Shown: positions 20,160 through 31,145, counted from the first letter of the stretch. The stretch is 64,000 nt of DNA from Micropterix aruncella (GCA_944548615.1 OX155972.1:11653161-11717160); one strand, 5' to 3'. The notes: generated by a model from the letters alone, not told the origin. Program-made: numbers and translations.

Positions 20160-20345
20160 TTGAATGTTATACAGAATTTCGTGTCGGGAGCCGATCCTGG
20201 GTGTAGAATCAGGTCATGATCACAATAAAAATGCATTGTCATCGGAACTGAACCAACATGTAATATTTCACTTCATAGGATAAGAGGAAGTGGTTCTAAT
20301 TCAGCTTGCAAGATTTGACCTAAACAAACTAACAAACATTACAAG
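20160..20345 (+). repeat. Dispersed repeat (GTAGAATCAGG unit), empty-site copy
   Basis: TCGGGAGCCGATCCTGGGTG TAGAATCAGGTCATGATC, AATGCATTGTCATCG, AACTGAACCAACATGTAA and AGGATAAGAGGAAG match 28583-28609 plus 29275-29405. At 28610 the same unit is split by a family C insertion, so this copy shows the unoccupied target. Confidence 0.75.
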
Positions 20346-20539
20346 CTTGTAAACATGTTTTATCAAAAATAAATGTATTTATTTATTTATTTATAAGTAC
20401 GCCAAAGAAGAAATGTTCATATACTTGCTCTCCTATATCGTGTACTCTCCCAATTAACACCATCCTATCTCCACGAGCTTTTTGAACCACTAAGTTCCCA
20501 CGGTCTAGTACTTCGGTCATCCTCTGATAGTTTATTAAA

Positions 20540-20937
20540 AATTCCGAGTCATAATAGTGATTTCTATTCCTATTCTTTCTGTGTCCATGGTGCAAGACTC
20601 TGGAACGATCTCCCAGCAAATATACGAAACTCGCCTTCTTTACCATCGTTTAAGACTCACCTTAAGGATTACTACCTTTCTAAGAAGTAACCAGTTCTTC
20701 TCTTTCTCTGCTCTTCCTCTCCCAATTTCCTCTCCTCGGGAATTATTAGTTTAAATTCTTCCACTTGTCTGTATGTTATGTAATAATCTTTATTTTCACA
20801 ATGCGCGCATGTACCACTGTGTTTAGGTTAGTTGTAAGACATTGCCATGTGGCAATAAGCTCGCCTTTTTGTATAAGAATTAAGTGCAAATAAAGAGTTT
20901 ATTATTATTATTATTATTATTATTATAAGGAAACAAA
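20540..20937 (+). pseudogene. LINE ORF2 C-terminus and 3' end with (TTA)n tail
   Basis: The frame ending at about 20690 reads VHGARLWNDLPANIRNSPSL, PSFKTHLKDYYLSKK, stop. After a CT-rich 3' UTR come ATTGCCATGTGGCAATAAGC, TCGCC, GCAAATAAAG and (TTA)n at 20912-20935. Typical 5'-truncated jockey-type insertion. Confidence 0.8.
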
Positions 20938-20939
20938 CA

Positions 20940-21775
20940 AAGCTCAATTAAATATCACTAATTAATTATCTTACTCTAATATTTCGCTGGAGTTCCCGAA
21001 ATCGTATTATTTTGAGAGTTAAAAAAGTCAGAGCGCCGGGAAAAGTGTATCGCCCTGGAAGGGGCTCATGTTAAAAATAAAAACAAAAACCTGTTCAATA
21101 ACTGCGTTTTTTTCCCATTCCGGAAACTTTTCAATCTACCCTCGTAGATAATAAAATGATCTGAGCATGTGGGCGAGAGATCGAGATCTTTGACGCGGCC
21201 AGTACTGTGGTATTAAGTACTCGGTACCGTTTGACATCACGATAAAAACAGTGTAAGTCTCGCAAATCGATGTAAAGCCGCTAACGTCATGTTCGCATTT
21301 TTTTATTCGGTTACTTAGCGTGTTGTAAAGTGGCATGGGACCGATGTGAACTTACATTGTTTTGCGGCCACGTTATGGATCATTGTTACGCATGGTTACG
21401 GCAGTTATGCACCTCCTTCTAGCCTGAAGTACCTTGCGGTCGTAAGTGAGTTTGTAGGATGACACAATCGATAAGCATATCGATTATAGCACGCAATCGA
21501 ACGTATTATTATGTAACTACCCATCGCACCGCATACATTAATCGAGTATTGTGAACCGGTATATAATAGGTCCTTGCTAGTGATGCCCCCAATATTCGGT
21601 ACTATTCGGTATTCAGCTTCTTCGGTCACTTTTTTTTAATATTCTGTATTCAGCCGAAAACTAAAAAAATCGGTTGCGTCACCCCAAGACTTTCCTGTCA
21701 AGTAGCCAGGAACTTAATTCATCTGAATATTACGACTTTTTTGCCTTTGATTTTTTTGACTTTCCTATATTTTGA
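20940..21775. other. No gene recognised
   Basis: Unique-looking sequence. 21590-21660 has ATTCGGTA repeats and a family A-like start (AAAAATCGGTTGCGTCACCC). Short minus-strand ORFs have no family. Confidence 0.35.
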
Positions 21776-21779
21776 ACGT

Positions 21780-22030
21780 CTGGGTACATCAGCCATGTCA
21801 TGGTGACACTTGGAAGCTGCTATCGTAATTGAATGCTTACACAACATTTTGGGTCTCTGATGTTGACCGTTGAGGAGTTCCCTCATCGGGAGCCAACCAA
21901 GGGTTCATCAGCCATGTCATGGTGGAACATGGAAGGGGCTATCATAATTGAATGCGTACCTATACAAAATTTTGAGTCTCTGCTGTTGACTGTTAAGGAG
22001 TTCCCTCGTCGGGAGCCAATCCGGATGGAC
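21780..22030 (+). repeat. Two tandem ~118-bp repeats (family D)
   Basis: Each unit has GGGT[A/T]CATCAGCCATGTCA, TGGTG, TAATTGAATGC, TGTTGAC[C/T]GTT and TCGGGAGCCAA. Other members lie at 23395-23500, 28440-28605 and, reversed with two units, at 39150-39350. Confidence 0.75.
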
Positions 22031-22034
22031 GGAT

Positions 22035-22620
22035 TTCCACCACAATTTTAACCATAGCCACGGATTTTGTATGTTCATTAGCTTTACTGCTAGTTAAAGT
22101 TGGTTGACGAAATCGCTCAAACCTGTGGCAAAATTGCCTAGCAGTAAAAATTGCTTTAAATTCATATTTTATTAGTAATTGCTAATGAATATATAAAAAG
22201 ACCATATTATACAACTTTTAATGTAACAATGAAGTACTTACCACACGTATTTCGGCCTGGACCACAAAAGATTCTTCACATCCACATTCTTTGGCCTATG
22301 ACAGCAGAATATTTAAACAAACCTGCAACCTTATCATTATTGCTATTAAGATTCACCCAGTGAAAGTTTAGTGTTTCTCCATTTACGAGGTAAAAAGATA
22401 TACAACTTTGTGGTAAGGATTTTGGTGTCGGGCAAAGTTGCTAACGGTTAGGCAAAGTTGCTGCCGTTGACGGTACATATAATTTTTATATAAAGGTACT
22501 TCAATATTAGAAAATAACCGGACTCAGATTTTAAAAAATAACAATAATAGTCAATGAAAAATATACATTAATCAAAAAGTTATTGATAAATAATCAGCAC
22601 CAGAAGTAATACCAAGATAA
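22035..22620. other. AT-rich, no gene seen
   Basis: GGCAAAGTTGCT occurs twice near 22432-22463. Otherwise nothing specific. Confidence 0.35.
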
Positions 22621-22624
22621 ATTC

Positions 22625-23309
22625 ATAAAATAGAATAATAGAATAGAATATCTTTATTGTGCTATAAAAACATAACTTAATGAATATTACGCTGGTTTTA
22701 TAAAAAAGACAATTTATGCACAAATGGCGGACTTATCGCTATAGCGATATCTTACAGTCAACCATTTGATAAAATAATTCCTAATTTTCACCGTACAATA
22801 CACAAAGAAGTAGTAAAGTTAAATTTAAAATAAACTTATACAGATATATGTCAGTAACTTATGCTAAGGTTGCCCAGGGAAGGATAAAGGAGAGGACAAG
22901 GTGAGGTATTTGGTTAGTGGCTGTGTAAAAATAGATGTTTCTTCAACAATTTTTTGAAAGTATGCAGCGAAGGTGCATGCCTGATAGAGTGAGGGAGCTG
23001 ATTCCATAAACGAGCAGAATGGACTGTAAAAGAGTGCGTGTAAACAGAAGAATGATGTATCGGAATGGCGAGTGTGTGTTGGCGAGGGATTGATCGAAGT
23101 GGAAGACCGTGGCCTTCCAAAGAGTGGAAATTCTCCTTTAGATAGTAGGGTGAAGTGAGGTTATTGAGTATGTTGTAGAGTAGCGACAACGTATGAAAAT
23201 TTCTTCGATTGCGAATAGGAAGCCAATGAAGTTGCTCACGAAAGCAGCTAAGGAAATACAAATCAAAAATTAATTTACAACAAAAGGTTATAGAAATAAT
23301 CGATGTCAT
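22625..23309 (-). pseudogene. Jockey/CR1-type LINE, 5'-truncated, (ATTCT)n tail
   Basis: The open minus-strand frame (23309-22914) ends FREQLHWLPIRNRRNFHTLS, LLYNILNNL, GHGLPLRSIPRQHTLAIPI, FTVHSARLWNQLPHSIRHAP and SLHTFKKLLKKHLFLHSH, stop. The 3' UTR runs left to CACAATAAAGATATTCTATT and a pentamer tail at 22625-22645. This tail region is well preserved. The RT core is missing. Positions 22768-23077 are repeated almost identically at 30808-31117. Confidence 0.85.
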
Positions 23310-23369
23310 ATTATTACATAATTAGGTATTTTAAATATGTTAAAAGAAAAACACATTTTTAAAAACGAG

Positions 23370-23510
23370 ATTTTATTAAAATGTTTTGTTTCGAGCCAAC
23401 CCTAGGTGTACCAGCAGCCATGTCGTAGAGGAACTTAGAACGGGCTATCATAATAGAATGCGTATACAAAATTTCGTTTCTGTGCTGTTGACCGTTAAGG
23501 CGACGATGTA
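23370..23510 (-). repeat. Family D copy with an adjoining TTAA-GGCGAC edge
   Basis: CGAGCCAACCCTAGGTGTAC, CAGCAGCCATGTCGT, GGGCTATCATAATAGAATGC and GTGCTGTTGACCGTTAA match family D. The strand field follows the adjoining arm (reverse of 39360-39405); the family D sequence itself reads on the plus strand. Where other copies continue GGAGTCCC after TTAA, this one continues GGCGACGATGTAGG, the end of the TTAA-target element also seen at 28436 and 41360. Confidence 0.6.
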
Positions 23511-24540
23511 GGTAAATTTCAAAAATTACATTTTTTGGCAATTTTTGAACAGTCATACTGAAATAACTGATGATGTTAGCCAACAAAAAAAAATTATCGT
23601 AACTCACGGTACCTTTTTTAAGTAGATAGCTATTTCAGATTTTTTTTAAAGTATTGGAAAATTGAGGAAAGTAATTAAATATGGGAGCTATACAGGAAAT
23701 TTTCATTTTAGAGCATTTTTTGAAACGTGCCTCACACTAAACTGCACTATCAAGAAACTCAAAAAAAATACTACGGCATTTTAACAATAGTTGTAAAGAG
23801 GAATGCTTTCGCATAAATTTAAAAAAATAAGTTTTTCTTTTTAAAAAAAAATATATAAAAAGTGTAACTTTCATCCATATTCACTGTTAAATATTACTTA
23901 TTACTGTGTGTTTTTTTTCAAGTTTGTTTTTTTTTACATAAACTATGTACAATAAACTTGTAGTACTGACGATTATTTTTTTCAAATAAAATATCAGTAT
24001 ATTTTAAAAATAATATTTTGCGGAGCCCGTTTATATTATTTTTGTCATACAATGAGATGAGCGCGCTCTTCTCGCGACGACGCGCTGGCATTCAAAATGC
24101 CGCAAGCGACATTGGGTCAATATGGTTCTTATGTGGGGATCAATTACTGATTCAAATGGCATAACAGCCAACCTTTTATAATGAAATGTTATTGGCTCTT
24201 AGAAACGTGCTTCATTTCGGCTTCGAAGGCCGACATATGCGGTTGCGTTCGCGACGCTTTGTTTCATGACTTATTATTACCAAATTGACATTTCGATGGA
24301 TCGGAGATGTGAAAGTAAAAAAATATCGGTTTTAGATGGCTATTTCACCGTGTAAATGAAAGAGGTTTAAAAACATGATAAATCATATGTTGAAAAATAG
24401 AAACAATAATAAGTAAAATAATATTTAATATTTATTTATTTATTATTTATTTATTTTTTAATTTACAATATTACTTTTTTTTAATAAAAAGTGTTCATTT
24501 ATTTGATAACAATGTTTCTTTATCTATAAAAACAAAAAAA
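23510..24540. other. AT-rich, no gene seen
   Basis: Long poly-A and poly-T stretches. A GC-richer island at 24060-24250 (GCGCGCTCTTCTCGCGACGA) is without a recognisable ORF. (ATTT)n lies at 24430-24460. Confidence 0.35.
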
Positions 24541-24544
24541 AAAT

Positions 24545-24630
24545 ATACATATCGGTAGGTTTTGAACCTACGACCGGTGTGATCTTATGCGAGTTTAAAA
24601 CAAGTGCGCCACTTCAGCTTGCTTCCCGCG
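24545..24630 (-). pseudogene. tRNA-like sequence
   Basis: The minus strand has a perfect T-arm (GTAGG TTCAAAA CCTAC), a box B (GGTTCAAAACC) and a weak box A (GTGGCGCACTTG) about 35 bases upstream. The acceptor and anticodon stems do not close convincingly. Best read as a tRNA pseudogene or SINE head. Confidence 0.4.
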
Positions 24631-24859
24631 AGTCAAAATGTGTCATATATAAGGGGACAGTAAATAATGCCAATATATTTGCGTTAGAGCCATATGACAG
24701 AGCTATACACCATGTATAAATATAATATACAATTAGGCTACGATTCTGACCGTTCTAATATAGAAAACCGTCAGATAGGCAGAATTGTAATTTAAAAAAC
24801 AAAACGTAGGTATCTACTTTTTAAAAGCTTTTATTCAACTTGTAATGTCTGTGAAAAAA

Positions 24860-27210
24860 AACTAAAAATGCGAAGAAATATTACATCAGCAGTAGCTTAC
24901 AATAAATGTCAAAACTTTTCAATTGATGAGAAAATTGATTGCCTGTATAATGACATTTTGAACGCCCCGATAGATGCAATGATAAATGTAGAAGTTTTTA
25001 AAATTGTTTGTCGGAAAATGAAACACTGGATGCAATGAGTTGTTTGATGGGTGACATTATTTGGGAAAGAATACGTTACATAACTTAAAACGTAGGTAGC
25101 AATACATGCAAGAAGCCTAATTCATGATGTAGATAGTAATGTTCTCGAAAGGTTTAACGGCATCATTGCAAAATTTATTGGTGGTAAGAGGACAAATTAC
25201 ATCTAAAAGCAGTCTTACCAAACGCGATGAAATGCGGCAGTTATATCATTTAATACAAAACAGCCACTGTCAAGATTACATAAAAAATATATAGGCAAAA
25301 GTCCCTCTGGCAGGATATCAAAAGTGGAATAAAGAAGACAGAGGCATTTAAGTAAATCCATTCTTTATAAAAGAAATAAAAGCAGAAAGTTTTTTTGAAA
25401 AAAAACAATAATTCGCATTATGGAGAACATTGCAACCAACCCGATGTTCCATCAGAAATATTCGAAAAAAGCAAAGCTCTGTTATTTCAAGAATTGGAAA
25501 ATAGAAAAATGATCGATTGCGAATTGAAAAACTTACGGTTATTCAAGGTGAAAGCAGCGAGTGGTTGGAATTACGAAGAAAAATGGTAACTGCGTCTAAC
25601 TTTGGCAAAATTGTCAATAGTTAACAACACACAAAATGCGCCAATTTAGTTAAATCCATGACTGAAAATGGGATTTGAGCAACGTAGCATCAATTTGCCA
25701 TGGAAAAGAAAATGAAACAACTGCACTAGAATGAAAAATATGTCTAGAAAAAGTGGAAATTCAGCAATGTGGATTATTCATTGACCCTAAATTTCCATTT
25801 TTGGGAGCTTCTCCAGATGGAATATCTGATGATTATATTTTTGAAGTCAAATTTCCCATTACAGCGCATAGAATCTGGTTAACGGAAGCGACAAGAAAAA
25901 GAAAAGTGACATTTTGGAAACAGAAAGATGGAAAACTTGAAATCAGCATCAAACATCACTGGTACGTTCAAGTTCAAGGACAGGTCCATATATAATTTCT
26001 TTTTATTTATTTTTTTTTAATTTTATTTCTGGAAAAATACAGCGCATACAATATACATACGTGTGCATAAATGTACAAAAAAAAGAAAAACATTACGCCT
26101 ATAATCGTTTATTACACATTTGGATTTCAGCATATTACACTTAAAATTATAAAATAAACAAAGTTCATATTAAATATAAAAAATATATAGAAAACCGATG
26201 GGAGAGGTAGGGAATTGGAAGTGATTAGGAAGAAGGAGTTAGACGATGGTATGTGTATATTTATAGATATAAATAAAGATATAGATAGGTCGTATAGTGG
26301 ATATATAGATACAGATATTTATTGATGTTTATAGGTATTTATAGATATATAATAAATATTTATAGATATTTATAAATATTTGTGGTAGCTACTGATATGT
26401 TGTATAGAAAGTATATAACTTATTACTATAGGTATTAACAAGCTCGTTAGGTGCAATTGATTTGAATAATTCTTTAACGAACGTCGGTTGGTTGAGGTTT
26501 AAATGTCGATGGTGGAGAAACAAGAGTCGTACGTGCATATCAGCCCATAAGCGATGGAATGTTTCCCGTAGTTGGTATTGGCACGAGAGACCTCAAACGT
26601 GCGTGAATTGCGAATTAATCGCTGAGGAACGAAAAAACGTAAGTTTTCAACAAGGTATGAACTATCTGTGGTATTGTGGATAACTTTAAAGAAAGTGTGC
26701 TGGATAGAAACTGTAACTGGAACGATAGATATAACTGGAAAGGAAGTGTGCCTATTTACATTTTGGTCTGGTAAAAACGATCTCCTCAAAACCGAATATA
26801 TACAGACGGATGATTTGATTTGGACAAATGTCATGGAAAAAACTTGTTTGTTTTTATATGGACTGTGTATTACCTGAAATTATCGATCCAGGAGTATGAA
26901 GGAATATGGATTTAAGGGAGCCTGAATACACTTTGAAAGAAGCAAATAAAAGAAACGACACGATAAAACGAAAGAAATCGGTTCCTCTCCCTTGTCCAAC
27001 GCTTAAGCGGTAGTTAGTTTTCAGTGATTCCATCACAAAGTGAGCAAAGAACTCACAGAGAATGTACTTGCCAATAACACTCCAAAGCAAAGCACAAGCA
27101 ATATAGAGCCACCGAAAAGTACACGATATTCCAAATCTGTGCTGAGTACAGATCTAATTAATAATGATGAACAGGCTTTTGACAATGTATTATCATTTGA
27201 TGAATTTTAA
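24860..27210 (+). pseudogene. YqaJ-type nuclease gene, decayed and interrupted
   Basis: Reading several frames in order gives MRRNITSAVAYNKCQNFSID (24868), NVLERFNGIIAKFIGGKR (about 25140), PLSRLHKKYIGKSPSGRISK, then SKALLFQELENRKM, and at 25753-25995 CGLFIDPKFPFLGASPDGIS with FEVKFPI, HHWYVQVQGQVHI. After a LINE insertion it continues TGKEVCLFTFWSGKND (26732 on), MEK, LVCFYMDCVLPEIIDPRSM. The LGASPDG..EVKFP..YYxQVQGQ core is the YqaJ/lambda-exonuclease fold: D of SPDG, E-x-K and Q-x-Q-GQ are the conserved active-site residues. Such proteins are widespread in insect genomes. The many stops and frameshifts show a dead copy. The end near 27210 is a guess. Confidence 0.78.
25994..26729 (-). mobile_element. 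LINE insertion inside the YqaJ pseudogene
   Basis: Removing this segment rejoins QVQGQVHI to TGKEVCLF in one frame. ATATA flanks both sides (25989-25993 and about 26730-26734) as a likely target duplication. The minus strand carries a LINE ORF2 tail, YLVENLRFFVPQRLIRNSRT, FEVSRANTNYGKHSIAYGLI, CTYDS, followed leftward by AT-rich 3' UTR and a T-rich (minus-strand A-rich) end at 25995-26025. 5'-truncated jockey/CR1 type. Confidence 0.72.
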
Positions 27211-27214
27211 TTAC

Positions 27215-27625
27215 AAAAGTCGGCGCACCACTACAAAGCGACACTGTCAAGGCTACAAAAAGGAAGTCTCAAATGTACTGCGCAATTTTAAATGTATTTA
27301 TTCGTCTCTTTACATTTAATATGTATGTATCTACTCAGAAATAACAGACTACTTTGCCAACCAGAAATGTCTTCATAATTTTTTGTCTTAATGATTTTAT
27401 ATTTTAATTAATAATTATTTATTTTTAATGATGTGTATTTCTTTAAAGTTTACAATGATGTGCTTACAGTATCTAAAAATAAATTATATTACCTTTTAAT
27501 TAAATAATTATTTAATGATAATGTACAAGGCGATGGGTGTCGTTATGTCCTCCTCAAAGAACTATTATACCGCGAATAAATAGTTCGATACACAATGTTG
27601 TTTTTTAATTCGATGCTAAATGTTT
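27215..27625. other. AT-rich, no gene seen
   Basis: Flank of the YqaJ remnant. Nothing recognisable. Confidence 0.35.
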
Positions 27626-27629
27626 TTTC

Positions 27630-27939
27630 TGCCAAAAAATACTATCAAAAACTGTCACTACAACTATCAAAAAAATACTAAAGCTGTATCTCACGGAACA
27701 TGAATTGCGATTTATGTCATTTAAAAGCCCTTGGAAAACTGTATCCAAAACAGTTAACGGCATTTCTCCAATTGTCATCTATCACCATTTAAAATAATTT
27801 TAAAATGTCGAAAATTAATTAGTGACAGGTGACTGTTCTTAATACAGTTTTTCAGGGACTTTAAAATGACATATCGCAAATGAAATTCTGTAAGATATGG
27901 CTTCTGTCAATTTTTGACAGTGATAGTTTGGTTTAACAG
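27630..27939. repeat. Foldback element, arms ~110 bp
   Basis: ACTATCAAAAACTGTCAC, GAATTGCGATTTATGTCATT and GAAAACTGTAT on the left match the reverse of 27841-27939 (CTATCACTGTCAAAAATTGA, TTTGCGATATGTCATT, GAAAAACTGTAT). Confidence 0.75.
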
Positions 27940-27954
27940 TTGACAGCCAAAATC

Positions 27955-28160
27955 TAATGGGCGCATTCCAGGGTGATACTATCCCTATGTTCCAAATTTC
28001 AACTCAATCGGTTCAACGGCTCGGCAGTTATCGTGAGAGATTACATACAGGCAAACAGACATACATTTCTCTGAAAATGGTCTTAATCATCTTGGTGGAC
28101 CTCAAAATGGACATCTCTATCGTTATCTAAACATTTTTTTCCGCACGATCACAATACCTT
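27955..28160 (+). repeat. Dispersed repeat family A, tail part
   Basis: AAATTTCAACTCAATCGGTT, CAACGGCTCGGCAGTTATCG, AGGCAAACAGACATA, CTGAAAATGGTCTTAATC. A diverged version of the family A 3' part. Confidence 0.55.
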
Positions 28161-28434
28161 CCCTACCAGTGGCAGCCGGGAAAGTAATATAATGTTCAAG
28201 TTTAGATGATGATAAAGCGTAGCCTTCTTCACCAGCGTAGGTACATGACACTTGCATAATCCTAAAATATAAATCCCATTGCAATAGTGTATACCTAGTG
28301 TGTTTAGTCCAGACATCGATAGCGAGTGAATATCGCTGCGAGATGAGTCAACATAATAAACACCTGCCCCGTCGCGAGGGGAGGGGGTAAGTAGGCGGGG
28401 CTTAAAAACTCAGATACGGTTTATTTTTTAAGTA

Positions 28435-28609
28435 GTACGTCGCCTTAAGGAGTCCCCTCGTCGGGAGCCAACCCTGGATGTAGCAGCCATGTCATGGTGA
28501 AATTTAGAACGGGCTGTCGTAATTGAATGCGTAAACAAAATTGTGTGTCTGTGCTGTTGACCGTGGAAAACTATCCTCCTCGGGAGCCGATCCTGGGGGT
28601 AGAATCAGG
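28435..28609 (+). repeat. Family D copy preceded by a TTAA-GGCGAC element edge
   Basis: GTACGTCGCC-TTAA precedes GGAGTCCCCTCGTCGGGAGC, ACCCTGGATGTAGCAGCCA, TGAATGCGTA and TGTTGACCGTGG. The unit ends in GGGGGTAGAATCAGG, the target of the following insertion. Confidence 0.65.
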
Positions 28610-29274
28610 GGAGCTAATGGGCCCTTGCTGAGTTGGCCACGACGACCCAATCTGTTTCAGGGTCGGTCACACTCACGGGTCAACACTCATCCGATGGCCT
28701 CCACGCATGGGGTGCGAGCCTGGGTAGGACACTGGGTCAACCAGTCTCCCCTGGGAATCAATCCTCTGGCGCTCCTGGACGGTCTGCGCACCGAGCGGCG
28801 CAAGCCAATCGATTGTGCTCTCCGACTAACAATCGGGGGAGTCTGGGAACTGTATTGTTTCCTATAGAGCGGGGGTGGTTGTCTACCTTACGGCGACTGC
28901 TCTTGAAATGACCATTGGCCATCCGATCCCGGTTCAGAGTCGGGCAAAGGACGCCTTGGTCCGCGACAGATTCGGTTCACACCGTTTCACCGCTTCGTAA
29001 GGGAGAGGACCGCGCAAGCGACCTCGAACTCGGAACCAATCGAGAGACCGGAGAAATCTGGTCACAATTGGAAGCAAGGGCGCGAGGGTCGGCCCGCCAG
29101 GTAACACTGGCTATCTCGCGGTAAGGCGTTGGCTTCTTGCGGGTTGTGACGTAGCTGGACGTTGGATTTGTTATGTCCAAAGTCTTCTACGTTCACTGCA
29201 GGGCGATAGCACGAGAAAATCGTTAAAACGTCCTGTGGTGACGGGCTCGCCCGTTGTAGTTGACACCGCAAGTT
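28610..29274 (+). mobile_element. Family C retroelement-like repeat, full copy with 11-bp target duplication
   Basis: It is flanked by GTAGAATCAGG on both sides (28599-28609 and 29275-29285); the unoccupied version is at 20203-20213. The 665-bp body is GC-rich against an AT-rich surround. It begins GGAGCTAATGGGCCCTTGCT GAGTTGGCC and contains CACGGGTCAACAC, TCTGGCGCTCCTGGACGGTC, CTATAGAGCGGGGGTGG, GGTCCGCGACAGATTCGG and GTAAGGGAGAGGACCGCGC. It ends ACGGGCTCGCCCGT then GTAGTTGACA. Other copies are 3846-4175 (5' truncated), 32095-32790 (minus), 33553-34915 (interrupted) and 31146-31400 (partial). No open frame is shared by the copies, and there is no poly-A. An 11-bp duplication with variable 5' truncation fits mobilisation by LINE machinery; identity unknown. 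Confidence 0.75.
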
Positions 29275-29515
29275 GTAGAATCAGGTCATGCTTATCATTA
29301 AAATGCATTGTCATCGAAACTGAACCAACATGTAAAATTTTACTTCATAGGATAAGAGGAAGAGGTTCTAATTCATCTTGCAAGATTTGACATAAACAAA
29401 CTAACATCTACTAACCTTTAGTCTACCCTGCACAATGGCAGTTGCAACATCGCCAAAACGTCGGATGTTACAAACTTCACGCGGTCAATTCGTTTTTATG
29501 TTATTTATAATATTA
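29275..29515 (+). repeat. Continuation of the GTAGAATCAGG dispersed unit
   Basis: It matches 20203-20340, then joins a copy of the 2770-2880 repeat (TCTACCCTGCACAATGGCAG and onward). Confidence 0.6.
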
Positions 29516-30225
29516 TTGTACACATCTCTCGCACAAAGTACGACTACATCCGAGACGATTTACGCACAACGTTTTGACCTATGCCAATCTTTAACCATCT
29601 CTGGGTGTTAATGTCTGGTTTATTCGCATATTTGAAACTTTCTCTGGCAAAACGCCGTCAAACGAGAAATCCTCAGTGCCAGCGAACCAACTGTCCGAAA
29701 GAGCTGTGGACGGACACTAAAAATAAAAACATGGCACAATAATAAAGAAGTGAAATTTTAAGAGAGCGAGAAAGGAGACAAACATTGGAGCGAGATGATT
29801 GGCGATGCGAATTTTAATTGAGTGGAAGGTTGTCTTAGCGGATTCAACGGTCGCACGGATACTCATTAGGCGTGCCACCTTTCTAATAATTTCCTGCCCA
29901 TTTGGAGCGATCTTTATTTTGATCGATGCTGCTGATTAAATTTTTTGCTGAAACGAGCGGTCAAAATATTACAGACGAGACTTCAAGCCCGTTTACCGCA
30001 TCTATACCTAAAAGGATAACTGTAAAACTGACCGGGATAATCGACGATGATAAAAATAGTACGAGATTGTCGTAAGATAATCAATCCCGTTCATTGGGAA
30101 CGTTCACAATAAGGAGTAATAACATATGAAGAATTACGGAGAATAACAATCAACTTTTATAAAATTTAGGTAATTCTATTTTTAAAATTTACTAAATTAA
30201 TATAATGATATTTTAGCAAGTGTTG
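29515..30225. other. No gene recognised
   Basis: Unique-looking sequence, moderately AT-rich, with no ORF of note and no repeat seen. Confidence 0.4.
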
Positions 30226-30227
30226 AG

Positions 30228-30800
30228 TGAGGAAAAAAAATCGGTTGTCACCCCAAAACTTTCCCGGCAAGTGGAGAAGCACCTCCCGTTGCCAACCCCC
30301 TCCCCTCCCCCAGGGAGGGCAATCCCTCAAGTCGCACGCCGATTCGTAGCATATTTGTAGTATTTTTCGTGGTATTAAAATGATGCAGTATTTTCCTAAG
30401 TCCAATATTTTGAGATTGAAGTATGACGGGTGTTACACCTTCAATCTGGCATCAGTTTAGTCCGTCACGTTGGTCAGACTGACGAGAAACTGATCATTTA
30501 TTGCGTTGACTGATGAACTGATGAACTTTCAAACATTTTAATAACTTCTATCAGTCCATCAGTTAGTTCATGATCATGGTCGCGGACTGAACTGATGCCA
30601 GATTGAACGTGTAACACCCGTCAATGACTAGCGCGCCTTCTGGTGGACCGATTTCAACTACAATATTTTTAAATCTTGCCAAGACCAAATGATACCTGCG
30701 TGCCAAATTTCAGCTCATTGATAAAAGCGTTTGGGCGCTATCGTGGAGGAACACACACACACACACACACACACAAACCGACAGGCTTCAGTCTCATAAA
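30228..30800 (+). repeat. Family A copy split by a MITE
   Basis: AAAATCGGTTGTCACCCCAA, a C-rich run, GAGATTGAAGTATGAC, then after the MITE GACTAGCGCGCC, TTTCAGCTCATTGATAAAAG, GTTTGGGCGCTATCGTGGAG and (AC)n at 30748-30773. Confidence 0.75.
30428..30623. mobile_element. ~195-bp MITE with perfect 15-bp TIRs
   Basis: The left side reads TGACGGGTGTTACAC and the right side is its exact complement, with similarity going on through TTCAATCTGGCATCAGTT. ATGAC occurs on both flanks (30423-30427 and 30624-30628). Other family A copies show an uninterrupted TATGAC or TCTGAC at this point. Confidence 0.78.
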
Positions 30801-30807
30801 ATAATTC

Positions 30808-31145
30808 TGATAAAATAATTCCTAATTTTCACCGTACAATACACAAAGAAGTAGTAAAGTTAAATTTAAAATAAACTTATACAGATATATGTCAGTAACT
30901 TATGCTAAGGTTGCCCAGGGAAGGATAAAGGAGAGGACAAGGTGAGGTATTTGGTTAGTGGCTGTGTAAAAATAGATGTTTCTTCAACAATTTTTTGAAA
31001 GTATGCAGCGAAGGTGCATGCCTGATAGAGTGAGGGAGCTGATTCCATAAACGAGCAGAATGGACTGTAAAAGAGTGCGTGTAAACAGAAGAATGATGTA
31101 TCGGAATGGCGAGTGTGTTATCCCGGCTTCATCGAAGTGGAAGAC
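30808..31145 (-). repeat. Near-identical duplicate of the LINE segment 22768-23105
   Basis: About 310 bp are virtually identical to 22768-23077. A 12-bp replacement follows, then a further ~28 bp of match. The LINE's real 3' end and tail are missing here, so this is a copied internal piece and not an ordinary LINE insertion. Confidence 0.8.

Noticed and set aside
26462..26834. ORFs on both strands as part of the YqaJ gene
   Set aside because: The plus-strand frame is antisense to a LINE ORF2 tail; the segment is the inserted LINE.
28541..29180. Overlapping 67-108-aa ORFs on both strands
   Set aside because: They fall in family C, are GC-rich chance frames, and are not conserved among the other copies at 32095, 33553 and 3846.
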